DNA of 64,000 nucleotides from Phocaeicola barnesiae DSM 18169 = JCM 13652 (GTDB taxonomy: Bacteria; Bacteroidota; Bacteroidia; Bacteroidales; Bacteroidaceae). The notes beneath the pieces were generated by a model. It saw only the letters and a program-made list of their open reading frames with translations. It was not told the DNA's origin and searched no databases. The stretch is from assembly GCF_000374585.1 (NCBI RefSeq), contig NZ_KB894647.1, positions 124,001-188,000 on the forward strand, in the 5' to 3' direction. Numbering within the stretch: position 1 is the stretch's first letter; the number at the start of each line of letters is the position of its first letter. Positions 56,771 through 64,000 of this stretch are shown here, one piece after another. The position numbers and the translations under genes are program-made.

Positions 56771-58111
56771 TTACCCGATGTCATGAACCTCTTTCAATCC
56801 AATGGCTTCTGTCGGACAAACCAAGGTACACAGGCCACAACCCACACACTTTGTCTCTTCTACCTGCGGACGATGGCCGTCCCAACGGATAGCCTGATGT
56901 CCTCCGTCCTGACATGACAGATAGCACCTTCCACACCCGATACAGGACTGACGGTCTATCTCACAGACAAGCCGACGATTCCGGTTCAGTTGTTCAGGCA
57001 AAACGATATGTGGCAATGCCTTCCCACGGAATTCCTCCACCCGGTTATATCCCTTCTCCTGCATATAGATGGAAAGGCCTTCTTTCAGATGATCGATAAT
57101 CCGGTATCCATATTCCATGACAGAAGTACAGACCTGTACGGTATCACATCCCAGCAACAGAAAATCCATGGCATCACGCCAGGTTGTAATTCCTCCTATT
57201 CCGCACAAGGACACGCCGGCCAAGGGTGGATAAACTGCCAGATCGCGGATGAACCGCAGTGCAATCGGTTTTACAGCCCGTCCTGAATAACCACCTACGG
57301 CAGATTTTCCCTCAATATCCGGAAAAGAAGAATAGTTCTCCGGATGAATGCGGGTGATACTCTTGATGGTATTGATGGCAGCTACAGAATCAGCCCCGCT
57401 AGTTACGGCAGCCACAGCCAACGGCTCCATGTTCCCCGCATTAGGAGTCATCTTTGCTATAATAGGCAGACCACATCCTTTACGGGTAGCCTGTGTATAA
57501 AGTGAAATCAACTCCGGAGACTGTCCGATGTCACTGCCCAACCCTTGCTTGGCCATCTGCGGACAGGAGAAGTTACACTCCACCATATCAGCTCCTGCCT
57601 CTTCCGCCATACGCGCGAGAGTGGTCCATTCCTCAGTAGTCTGTCCCATGATGGAAGCAATGATTACCTTCTCAGGATATTTTTCTTTCAACCGACAGAG
57701 AATATCGAAATTTTCTTCGGCAGTATAAGGTGAAAGCTGTTCCAGATTCTTGAACCCTTGAAATGAGGATGAACTTCTGGGCGGCAAACAGTCGAAACGG
57801 GGGGAAACCTCCCGGGTCTGATAAAAACTGATGGTCTTATAAGCCACCCCAGCCCATCCCTGATCAAAAGCACGGCAACACATTTCATACGAGGAGGCTA
57901 TAGGTGAGGATGCCAGCAGGAAAGGATTCTCACACCGCACTCCACAGAAATCCACCGACAAGTCAGCCTTTCCGTTCACCTGCTTTTTTGTCTGACCGGA
58001 CACAGCCCGACAGATGTCCCGTATCTGTATAGCATGGTCTATACGCCCACGGGCACAAGCTTTTTCACATTTCGGATCATTACAGTTCAAGCAAGCAGTA
58101 CCATCCCCCAA
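56771..58111 (-). CDS. PreA-like Fe-S flavoprotein (dihydropyrimidine dehydrogenase/DHOD family), main part
   Basis: 446 residues from TTG 58111. Residues 1-35 hold half of a Cys-rich Fe-S domain (CLNCNDPKCEKAC). The FMN-binding TIM barrel follows, with PreA motifs SSPIASSYEMCCRAFDQGW, SIMGQTTEEW, ECNFSCPQM, AKMTPN, INTIKSITRI and GYSGRAVKPIALRF. Two C-terminal 4Fe-4S clusters are CIGCGRCYLSC and CVGCGLCTLVCP. Enzymes of this type reduce pyrimidines or related cyclic amides. The N-terminal half of the first Fe-S domain lies in another frame (58138-58248). As first gene of the NRPS operon it may act on the product, but this is inference. Confidence 0.88.
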   Translation of the reverse strand: MGDGTACLNCNDPKCEKACARGRIDHAIQIRDICRAVSGQTKKQVNGKADLSVDFCGVRCENPFLLASSPIASSYEMCCRAFDQGWAGVAYKTISFYQTREVSPRFDCLPPRSSSSFQGFKNLEQLSPYTAEENFDILCRLKEKYPEKVIIASIMGQTTEEWTTLARMAEEAGADMVECNFSCPQMAKQGLGSDIGQSPELISLYTQATRKGCGLPIIAKMTPNAGNMEPLAVAAVTSGADSVAAINTIKSITRIHPENYSSFPDIEGKSAVGGYSGRAVKPIALRFIRDLAVYPPLAGVSLCGIGGITTWRDAMDFLLLGCDTVQVCTSVMEYGYRIIDHLKEGLSIYMQEKGYNRVEEFRGKALPHIVLPEQLNRNRRLVCEIDRQSCIGCGRCYLSCQDGGHQAIRWDGHRPQVEETKCVGCGLCTLVCPTEAIGLKEVHDIG

Positions 58112-58137
58112 CCGTAATCCAGCTCCTGATTCATTGT

Positions 58138-58248
58138 CTATATGACAGCTGCCGGACGTACGTCAGCCGGACATACCAAATCACAAACGGGACGGAAGCA
58201 CATAAGACATCTGTCGGCATCCGCCATAACTGTTCTATCCTTTTTCAT
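58138..58248 (-). pseudogene. N-terminal Fe-S fragment of the PreA-like protein, cut off by a frameshift
   Basis: A 36-codon frame from ATG 58248 (or 58227) with ADADRCLMCFRPVCDLVCPA then DVRPAAVI, a classic N-terminal Fe-S half-domain of the PreT/GltD kind. It ends at TAG 58138-58140. The next frame continues DNESGAGLRLGDGTACLNC, which is what should follow. Adding one base near 58139 joins the two halves, so this is a one-base deletion or sequence error. The operon promoter is 90-120 bp upstream. Confidence 0.75.
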
Positions 58249-58337
58249 AAAAGTCTGTGTTTCATAGAAAGCTATGTCACTATCCGATGAATGGACAGCA
58301 TGCAGCTTTACTGAGGTTATTATTCATTTGCATCTTT

Positions 58338-58369
58338 CAAATGTAATGATTAATCTTCAGCCTGTCAAA
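58338..58369 (-). promoter_or_regulatory. Promoter of the NRPS operon
   Basis: On the minus strand TTTG (58366-58369), 20-bp spacer, TACATTTG (58338-58345): full consensus. Predicted start of transcription is about 80 nt before ATG 58248. The rest of 58249-58531 contains no gene. Confidence 0.8.
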
Positions 58370-58531
58370 ATAATCTAAAAAAAATTATGATTTTATCCAT
58401 CTTCTGCCTTGCTACGACTGAAAGTCTTACAAATCAGACACAAACAAGGCTTATACATCAACGCATATCGGAAGTTCAACAAAAAAACGGTAAAGCCCTC
58501 CGGACAAGATAAGTTTTTCGACTATTTTATA

Positions 58532-58539
58532 TAGCTTTG
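58532..58539 (+). promoter_or_regulatory. -7 promoter box of the sulfatase gene
   Basis: TAGCTTTG matches TAnnTTTG. It overlaps the upstream in-frame ATG at 58537, which supports ATG 58573 as the true start. Confidence 0.6.
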
Positions 58540-58572
58540 TACCATAATGAACCTATAAAAAGACCGATTGAT

Positions 58573-60144
58573 ATGAGAACACACTATCTGACACTGGCTC
58601 TCGCCGCCCCGATAGCTACCCTGCAAGCCGTTGCTGCAACCTCGAACGGGAACCAGCCGACTGCTTCTACAGACAAACCGAACGTCATCCTTATCTATGC
58701 CGACGATTTAGGCTACGGCGATTTGGAATGTTACGGAGCCAAGAACGTACAAACACCCCATATAAACCGTTTAGCTCAAGAAGGTATCCGGTTTACCGAC
58801 GCACATGCTGTCGCAGCTACCAGTACTCCTTCCAGATATTCCCTATTGACCGGAGAATACGCCTGGAGAAAACCGGGAACCGATGTAGCCGCCGGAAATG
58901 CCGGAATGATTATCAGTCCGGGACAATTCACCCTGGCCGATATGTTCAAGAGTGTAGGATATGCCACAGGAGCTATCGGAAAATGGCATCTCGGACTGGG
59001 AGAAAAAACCGGAGAACAGGACTGGAATGCCCCTCTCTCATCTACACCCGCCGACTTAGGTTTCGACTATCATTACATCATGGCTGCTACCGCCGACCGC
59101 GTGCCCTGTGTCTTCATCGAAGATTCTCAAATAGCCAATTATGACCCTTCGGCCCCTATCGAAGTATCTTACAGACAGAATTTCCCGGGAGAACCTACCG
59201 GAAAGGACAATCCCGAACTGCTTTACAACCTGAAGCCGAGCCACGGGCACGACATGTCCATCGTAAACGGTATCAGTCGGATAGGCTATATGAAAGGAGG
59301 AGGAAAAGCATTATGGAAAGATGAAAATATCGCCGATTCCATCACCACACATGCCATACAGTTCATTGAAAGCCACAAAGACGAACCTTTCTTCCTCTAT
59401 TTCGCCACGAACGATGTCCATGTCCCCCGTTTTCCGCACGACCGCTTCCGTGGGAAGAACCCCATGGGTCTGCGCGGAGATGCCATCGCACAGTTTGACT
59501 GGTCAGTAGGAGAACTGCTGAACACGCTTGACCGTTTAGGACTGACTGAAAACACGCTGGTGATATTATCCAGCGACAACGGTCCGGTAGTAGACGACGG
59601 TTATGCAGACGAAGCGGAAGAACGGTTGAACGGGCATCGTCCGTCCGGTCCGTGGCGTGGTAACAAGTACAGCGCTTTCGAAGGAGGAACTGCCGTACCA
59701 GCCATCGTTCGTTGGCCAGCCCGAATCCAACCAGGAAAAGAATCCGGAGCACTCATTTCGCAGATAGACTGGATGGCGTCGTTAGGAAAACTGATAGGCG
59801 CCCGACTTCCGAAAGAATCAGCTCCCGACAGTTGGAACCGCTTAAGCACCTTATTAGGAGATGATGAGACAAATCGTCCCTGGGTCATGGAATATTCTTC
59901 CAACCATGTCTTATCTGTCAGATCCGGAAAGTGGAAATACATCGACCCGAGTGATGGTCCTGCCATGATTCCGTGGGGACCTAAAATAGAAACCGGTAAC
60001 CTGAGTACGCCTCAACTGTACTTATTGGATGAGAATGTATACGAACAGGAAAATGTAGCTGAAAAATATCCTGCCAAGGTATTCGAGCTGCAAAAGATAG
60101 CACGCAGGGTACGTACCAGTTCCATCTACCATGAAAACAAATAA
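58573..60144 (+). CDS. Ser-type sulfatase, exported
   Basis: About 523 residues from ATG 58573 (MRTHYLTLALAAPIATLQAV, signal peptide). Sulfatase features: metal ligands in IYADDLGYGDLECYG, catalytic motif STPSRYSLLTG (Ser that an anaerobic sulfatase-maturating enzyme would oxidise to formylglycine), GKWHLG, and SSDNGPVV. The maturase gene is not in the window. Likely removes sulfate esters from host or dietary glycans in the periplasm; the exact sugar is unknown. It is divergent from the NRPS operon and not part of a polysaccharide-utilisation locus here. Confidence 0.93.
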   Translation: MRTHYLTLALAAPIATLQAVAATSNGNQPTASTDKPNVILIYADDLGYGDLECYGAKNVQTPHINRLAQEGIRFTDAHAVAATSTPSRYSLLTGEYAWRKPGTDVAAGNAGMIISPGQFTLADMFKSVGYATGAIGKWHLGLGEKTGEQDWNAPLSSTPADLGFDYHYIMAATADRVPCVFIEDSQIANYDPSAPIEVSYRQNFPGEPTGKDNPELLYNLKPSHGHDMSIVNGISRIGYMKGGGKALWKDENIADSITTHAIQFIESHKDEPFFLYFATNDVHVPRFPHDRFRGKNPMGLRGDAIAQFDWSVGELLNTLDRLGLTENTLVILSSDNGPVVDDGYADEAEERLNGHRPSGPWRGNKYSAFEGGTAVPAIVRWPARIQPGKESGALISQIDWMASLGKLIGARLPKESAPDSWNRLSTLLGDDETNRPWVMEYSSNHVLSVRSGKWKYIDPSDGPAMIPWGPKIETGNLSTPQLYLLDENVYEQENVAEKYPAKVFELQKIARRVRTSSIYHENK

Positions 60145-60498
60145 TAGATTCTTCTGTGCAGACAGCCCATCTAACAGGCAACAGTAATGATGTGCGTCTG
60201 CAAGTTATAGGTATATTTTCAGCCATCCATCAGCTTGGAATTGTTTATTGCTGTGTACCTAATCAGTTATAGAATTTCCTATCAGTGTATTACTATACAG
60301 TCTATTCAATACCACCTCATACATTGAAACAATACATACTGACAACGCATAGACATTCGATGTAACAGATATGGAGCATGAACAGTGAGAGTGTGTTGGA
60401 GGTAAAGGAATAACCACAATGATTTCAGCCAAATGTCTAGAAAAAAGAACTCACGATGTTTAATATTTGAAAACAGAGAACAGAAAACAGAATAACTT
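60145..60498. other. Intergenic region between the sulfatase and helicase genes
   Basis: 354 bp between convergent genes, AT-rich, with no reading frame, repeat or clear terminator that I can support. Confidence 0.4.
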
Positions 60499-63400
60499 TT
60501 ATCCCCGTGACAATACCAGCTCGGGTAACAAGACGGCAATTTCAGGTTCCTCCTTCGGAGCATTTTGGGGTTTCCAAGCCACAACAAAACATACAGAAGC
60601 AGACCTCACTTCGTACCCTTTCTTTCTCCATTCCGACATTGTTGCCTGCATGTTTGCCGATAATTTGGCTACCGGTTTGCCATCCGATGCATTGTAGAGT
60701 GTAAAATTCCTATACTTCAGGCAGTCTCCGCTTCTCAGTGCCAGTACTTCCCGTTTGAGGTCTTTGAAATATCCTAAAAAGACGTCCTTATGCGAGAGTT
60801 GCAGCATGATCTCTTCGGGCATATTATAATGTTGTGGGTCAATGAGGTACCGGTCGGCAGGCAGCTGACTAAAGCAATCGCCGTCGGTGTGGATAAACAA
60901 TCTGTTCCGGGCACGGGTCATGCCAACGTAATACCGCCGCATTAACTGGTCGTCTTTCTGAAAATTATCAGCTATCAGCATATAGACATCGTCAAACTCA
61001 CGTCCTTTTGCCTTATGAATAGTTGATACGACAACGTCTGTTCCCGACATATCACAAAAGTCTTCGACCGATGATTCAAACACAAATTCCTTGAAATCAC
61101 TGACATATTTTGCTTGATTGGTCTGCTCAAACAGTTCCACGCACCGCTTCACGTATGTCAGGCTTTGGCTTCTTTCGTAAGTTGTAAAAGTGGCGCGCTT
61201 GGCTTCATTCCAAATCTCTTGGGAGATGAGGGGGGTCTTTACCTGTTTGTCGATGTACTTCAGGAAGTACCTTATTTCGGCCATGTTCCAGAAGCGGAAG
61301 CCATCCATTGTCTGTATCAGTTTGCTGCTGATACCCTGTTTCCGCAAGAGGGCTACCAGAATGACGGCTTCTTCGTTTGTTTGGGTCAGCACACATGAGG
61401 TACCGTTTCCGCGGTGACTGATCAGGTTTTCGACGAGTGGCTGATACATATAGGCCGAGTAGTGATGTGTCACTTCCACCCCTCCGTCTTCTTCTCGCAT
61501 GGAGAGGATGGGGGTAGTTTTGATTCTTTTTCGGATGAATTTGGCAAATTCGTTGGCAAAACGAACCGGATGGCGTGCGCTTCGGTAGTTCTCGGTCATT
61601 TCGATAAACCGACTGCCGCTTTCCTTGGTCAGGCGATACATGTATTCCGAGTCTGAACAGCGGAATTCGTAGATGTTCTGGTCGTCGTCGCCCACTGCGA
61701 TGACGCGCATTTCTTCGTTGTTGGTCATCAGGGCACGCACCAGTGCATATTCTTCGTCGCTCATGTCCTGTGCCTCATCTATCACCAGCACTGTTTTCCC
61801 GATTCGGTTGGGTTCCACTTCGCCCTGTTCTATCATTTCGGCAGCTTTGGCTACTACGTTTTTGGCTTCTTCCAGATTGCCTATCCGTCCCAACAGGTCG
61901 AAACAATAGGAATGGAAGGTCTTTATTTCGATAAAGTGGGCGGCATTGCCAATCAGTTCCGTCAGCCGTTGCTTGAATTCCGTTGCCGCTGCCCTTGAGA
62001 ATGTCAGCATCAGCAGTTGTTCGTGCTTGACATATTCAAGCAACAGCAGCGAGGCCAGCTTGTGGACCAGTACCCGTGTTTTTCCGCTTCCGGGGCCTGC
62101 CGCCACTACGATACAGCGCGAATCTTTGTCGGAGATGATTTCCTTCTGTCGTTGAGACAACTGACCGAACAGTTGCAGGTATTTGCCGGGGGTCAGGTTT
62201 CGTTGTATCTCGCGGGCCCTGTCTCCTTTGAAGTATTTAGTGATGAACTTTTTGTAGTCCATCTGGAAATAGTCCTGCACATATTGCAGGGCAGCGTTGT
62301 AGTCTTTCACCATCAGATTGGCATATTCACCTACAATGTGCACTTGCTGTATCTTCTGTTTGTAGAATTCGTTCAGCATCCGATAGTCATCCTGCTTGTA
62401 TCTTGACTTGTTGTCTTTGAGCCTTTTGATGTCCATGGCATTGTAGAGCACCAAAAAACTGCCTTCGAGCTTGAGCGCGCCGATTTTCGACAGGTAGAGC
62501 AAGGCTTCTTCCACGTCTTCCAGTTGTAGTTCGTCCAGTCCGCTGAAGAGGGGCTGCGGGTTGGCTTTGATGTTGTTCAGCAGTTCCACCACCGAGAACT
62601 GGATGGCCTGCTGTTCGTCCGAAGCCTCTTTTCCGGCTTCGGCAGCCAGGCGGTATAGCCATTCGATAGCGAACCGGCTGATTTCCAATCGCCTTTCGAA
62701 ATACTTCATAAGAGTTTCCCTATCGACCCGCAGGCTGATTTCCAAGTTGTGTGTCACATCCTCCTTCTTACAGATATAACCTTTAATAGTGAGGAAATAG
62801 AGCAGAGTCCGGATATCTTTCTCTTTGGATGTGCCGATTCCAGCATTGATAGCATTTTCATTCAGCTGTTTGCACGATATCTGCCAGGTGGTATCGGGGA
62901 TATTGTTCAGTATATACCTTTCTAACTTTGCAAAACGTTCGAGCAGCTGTCCTGATCTCCGTTCTGAACTGCCGGTGTCGATCAGATAAGCCGAAATATC
63001 TTTGCTGTCCGCCAGTATGCCTTCCTGTCGCATCCGTTCTACCACCGACAGCACTTCACCTTTGCTCAGTCCCAGTATGTCGGCCAGATAGTCAATGCGT
63101 GATTCTGCTTCCGAATCCTGTGCCTTGGCAATATGTTTCTGCGAAATCAGCGATTTGATAATTTTGACCGCTTTCTCTATTTCGTCGCTGCCGAACAGCA
63201 CCGAAGCCGAGATGCGCTGCCTGGCTTCGTCCATATTGTTGACCGTAATGCCGGTGGCGTAAACATGGGGCACATTATTTCCTCTAACTAAGTATCCGCT
63301 TTGCTCCAAAGTTGCCAGAGCTGTCCGCACCCGGGTTTCGATGTCCGATACCGAATCGTCCCATCCCGCCTTGCGGGCAATCTCCAACGCCGAGCAGCAC

Positions 63401-64000
63401 ACCCTCATGCGCTGGCGGGTAAGGTCTTTCACAGCTTTCCATACCTGTTGTATTTCACTGATGCTCAGTTTGGTCTGATTCAGCAGAATGAAGTGCTTGT
63501 CCAGATCGTTGTCGCTATACAGCACGTAGCAGCGTGCGTTGAGGTGAGGGTCGCGACCGGCACGTCCTGCCTCCTGTACGTAATTTTCCAGCGAGTCCGA
63601 GATGTCGTAGTGCACCACCAGACCTACGTCTTTCTTATCCACTCCCATGCCGAAAGCCGAAGTCGCTACAATGATGCGTACCTGGTCATTCATGAAGGCA
63701 TCCTGATTGGCCACTTTCTCGTCGGCATCCATCTTGCCGTTGAAAGGCAGGGCCTGATAGCCGTCGCGGGTCAGCCTGACTGCCAGTTCGCGGGTGCGCT
63801 TGGTGCGCGATACATAGACGATGGTCGGACACAGGTTCTCGGCCACCAGACTTCTCAGTTTGGAGTATTTGTCCTCGTTCGTGTCGGCATGTATCACGGA
63901 GTAGCGCAGGTTCTTTCTCGATGCCGTCGAGGCAAACAGTTGCAAGTCCAGATCCAGTGTCTGCTTGAAGTAGTCGCAGATGTCCTGCACTACCTTTTGA
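60499..64000 (-). CDS. RecQ-UvrD fusion helicase (partial, N-terminus beyond the window)
   Basis: At least 1166 residues; the frame is open to the right edge, so the RecQ Walker A half is missing. Visible part: second RecA domain of a RecQ helicase (TIVYVSRTKRTRELAVRL, IVATSAFGMGVDKKDV, YVQEAGRAGRDP), an RQC-like winged-helix region, then a complete UvrD/Rep-type helicase. The latter has Walker A AAGPGSGKT, LVIDEAQDMSDEE, GDDDQNIYEFR, TENYRSARHP, STIHKAKGREFDD and YYVGMTRARNRL. Two opposite motor types in one chain point to processing of complex replication or recombination intermediates. The reading frame starting with GTG at 63990 is not the true start. Confidence 0.9.
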   Translation of the reverse strand, partial: QKVVQDICDYFKQTLDLDLQLFASTASRKNLRYSVIHADTNEDKYSKLRSLVAENLCPTIVYVSRTKRTRELAVRLTRDGYQALPFNGKMDADEKVANQDAFMNDQVRIIVATSAFGMGVDKKDVGLVVHYDISDSLENYVQEAGRAGRDPHLNARCYVLYSDNDLDKHFILLNQTKLSISEIQQVWKAVKDLTRQRMRVCCSALEIARKAGWDDSVSDIETRVRTALATLEQSGYLVRGNNVPHVYATGITVNNMDEARQRISASVLFGSDEIEKAVKIIKSLISQKHIAKAQDSEAESRIDYLADILGLSKGEVLSVVERMRQEGILADSKDISAYLIDTGSSERRSGQLLERFAKLERYILNNIPDTTWQISCKQLNENAINAGIGTSKEKDIRTLLYFLTIKGYICKKEDVTHNLEISLRVDRETLMKYFERRLEISRFAIEWLYRLAAEAGKEASDEQQAIQFSVVELLNNIKANPQPLFSGLDELQLEDVEEALLYLSKIGALKLEGSFLVLYNAMDIKRLKDNKSRYKQDDYRMLNEFYKQKIQQVHIVGEYANLMVKDYNAALQYVQDYFQMDYKKFITKYFKGDRAREIQRNLTPGKYLQLFGQLSQRQKEIISDKDSRCIVVAAGPGSGKTRVLVHKLASLLLLEYVKHEQLLMLTFSRAAATEFKQRLTELIGNAAHFIEIKTFHSYCFDLLGRIGNLEEAKNVVAKAAEMIEQGEVEPNRIGKTVLVIDEAQDMSDEEYALVRALMTNNEEMRVIAVGDDDQNIYEFRCSDSEYMYRLTKESGSRFIEMTENYRSARHPVRFANEFAKFIRKRIKTTPILSMREEDGGVEVTHHYSAYMYQPLVENLISHRGNGTSCVLTQTNEEAVILVALLRKQGISSKLIQTMDGFRFWNMAEIRYFLKYIDKQVKTPLISQEIWNEAKRATFTTYERSQSLTYVKRCVELFEQTNQAKYVSDFKEFVFESSVEDFCDMSGTDVVVSTIHKAKGREFDDVYMLIADNFQKDDQLMRRYYVGMTRARNRLFIHTDGDCFSQLPADRYLIDPQHYNMPEEIMLQLSHKDVFLGYFKDLKREVLALRSGDCLKYRNFTLYNASDGKPVAKLSANMQATMSEWRKKGYEVRSASVCFVVAWKPQNAPKEEPEIAVLLPELVLSRG

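Overview
The window is chromosomal DNA of a gut Bacteroidales bacterium, most likely Bacteroides or Phocaeicola. The evidence is a SusC/SusD pair, a fimbrillin, several lipoprotein families common in Bacteroides (DUF4878, DUF4476, DUF3836, DUF4923), a Ser-type sulfatase, a menaquinone cluster, and many promoters of the Bacteroides type (-33 TTTG, about 19-20 bp, -7 TAnnTTTG). TAA, TGA and TAG all act as normal stops here. Coordinates and motifs were read by eye; family names come from recognition of motifs, not from a search.

Layout. 1-4.7 kb: 5' part of mfd, divergent from a TPR protein. 4.8-11.3 kb: AraC regulator divergent from a susC/susD pair; susD has an in-frame TGA. 11.8-22.6 kb: housekeeping genes (GNAT, ABC-F ATPase, cdd, LysM glucosaminidase, rlmH, nadC, DUF4923 protein, clpB, an unknown protein, a LysR regulator), then a tRNA-Ala(GGC). 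23-25.6 kb: Nudix hydrolase, serine hydrolase, DUF1847 protein. 25.8-33 kb: menaquinone genes menI-menF-menD-menB and menC-menE, with a vsr-type endonuclease gene between the two halves. 33-42 kb: Na+/H+ antiporter, small GNAT, papain-like lipoprotein, DUF4878 lipoprotein, fimbrillin operon, a five-gene membrane operon (DUF3836-CPBP-DUF2975-2TM-HTH) with paired operators around its promoter, and a SmpA/DUF4476 lipoprotein. 42.4-44.4 kb: dnaK behind a sigma-54-type promoter. 44.4-47.1 kb: a 2.6-kb insertion flanked by 99-bp direct copies of the dnaK 3' end and terminator, carrying a broken AlbA_2-type gene, a 27-residue hydrophobic ORF and a RhuM protein. 47.1-58.4 kb: a leftward NRPS operon (PreA-like Fe-S oxidoreductase, STAS protein, C-A-T-C-A-T-reductase NRPS, 44-residue ORF, MATE exporter, Sfp-type phosphopantetheinyl transferase). 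58.5-60.1 kb: sulfatase. 60.5-64 kb: a RecQ-UvrD fusion helicase running off the right edge.

How the genes work together. The NRPS operon is self-contained: transferase to arm the carrier domains, two-module synthetase ending in a thioester reductase (predicted to release a peptide aldehyde), a redox enzyme and an exporter. As written it carries two lesions, an in-frame TAG in the first adenylation domain and a one-base frameshift in the N-terminal Fe-S domain of the PreA-like protein, so it is either decaying or contains sequence errors.

The most unusual non-coding signal is a pair of arrays of 16-18 bp palindromes (consensus AAAAC-N8-GTTTT) whose centres repeat every 22 bp exactly. One lies upstream of the tRNA (22611-22694) and one upstream of dnaK (42109-42191).
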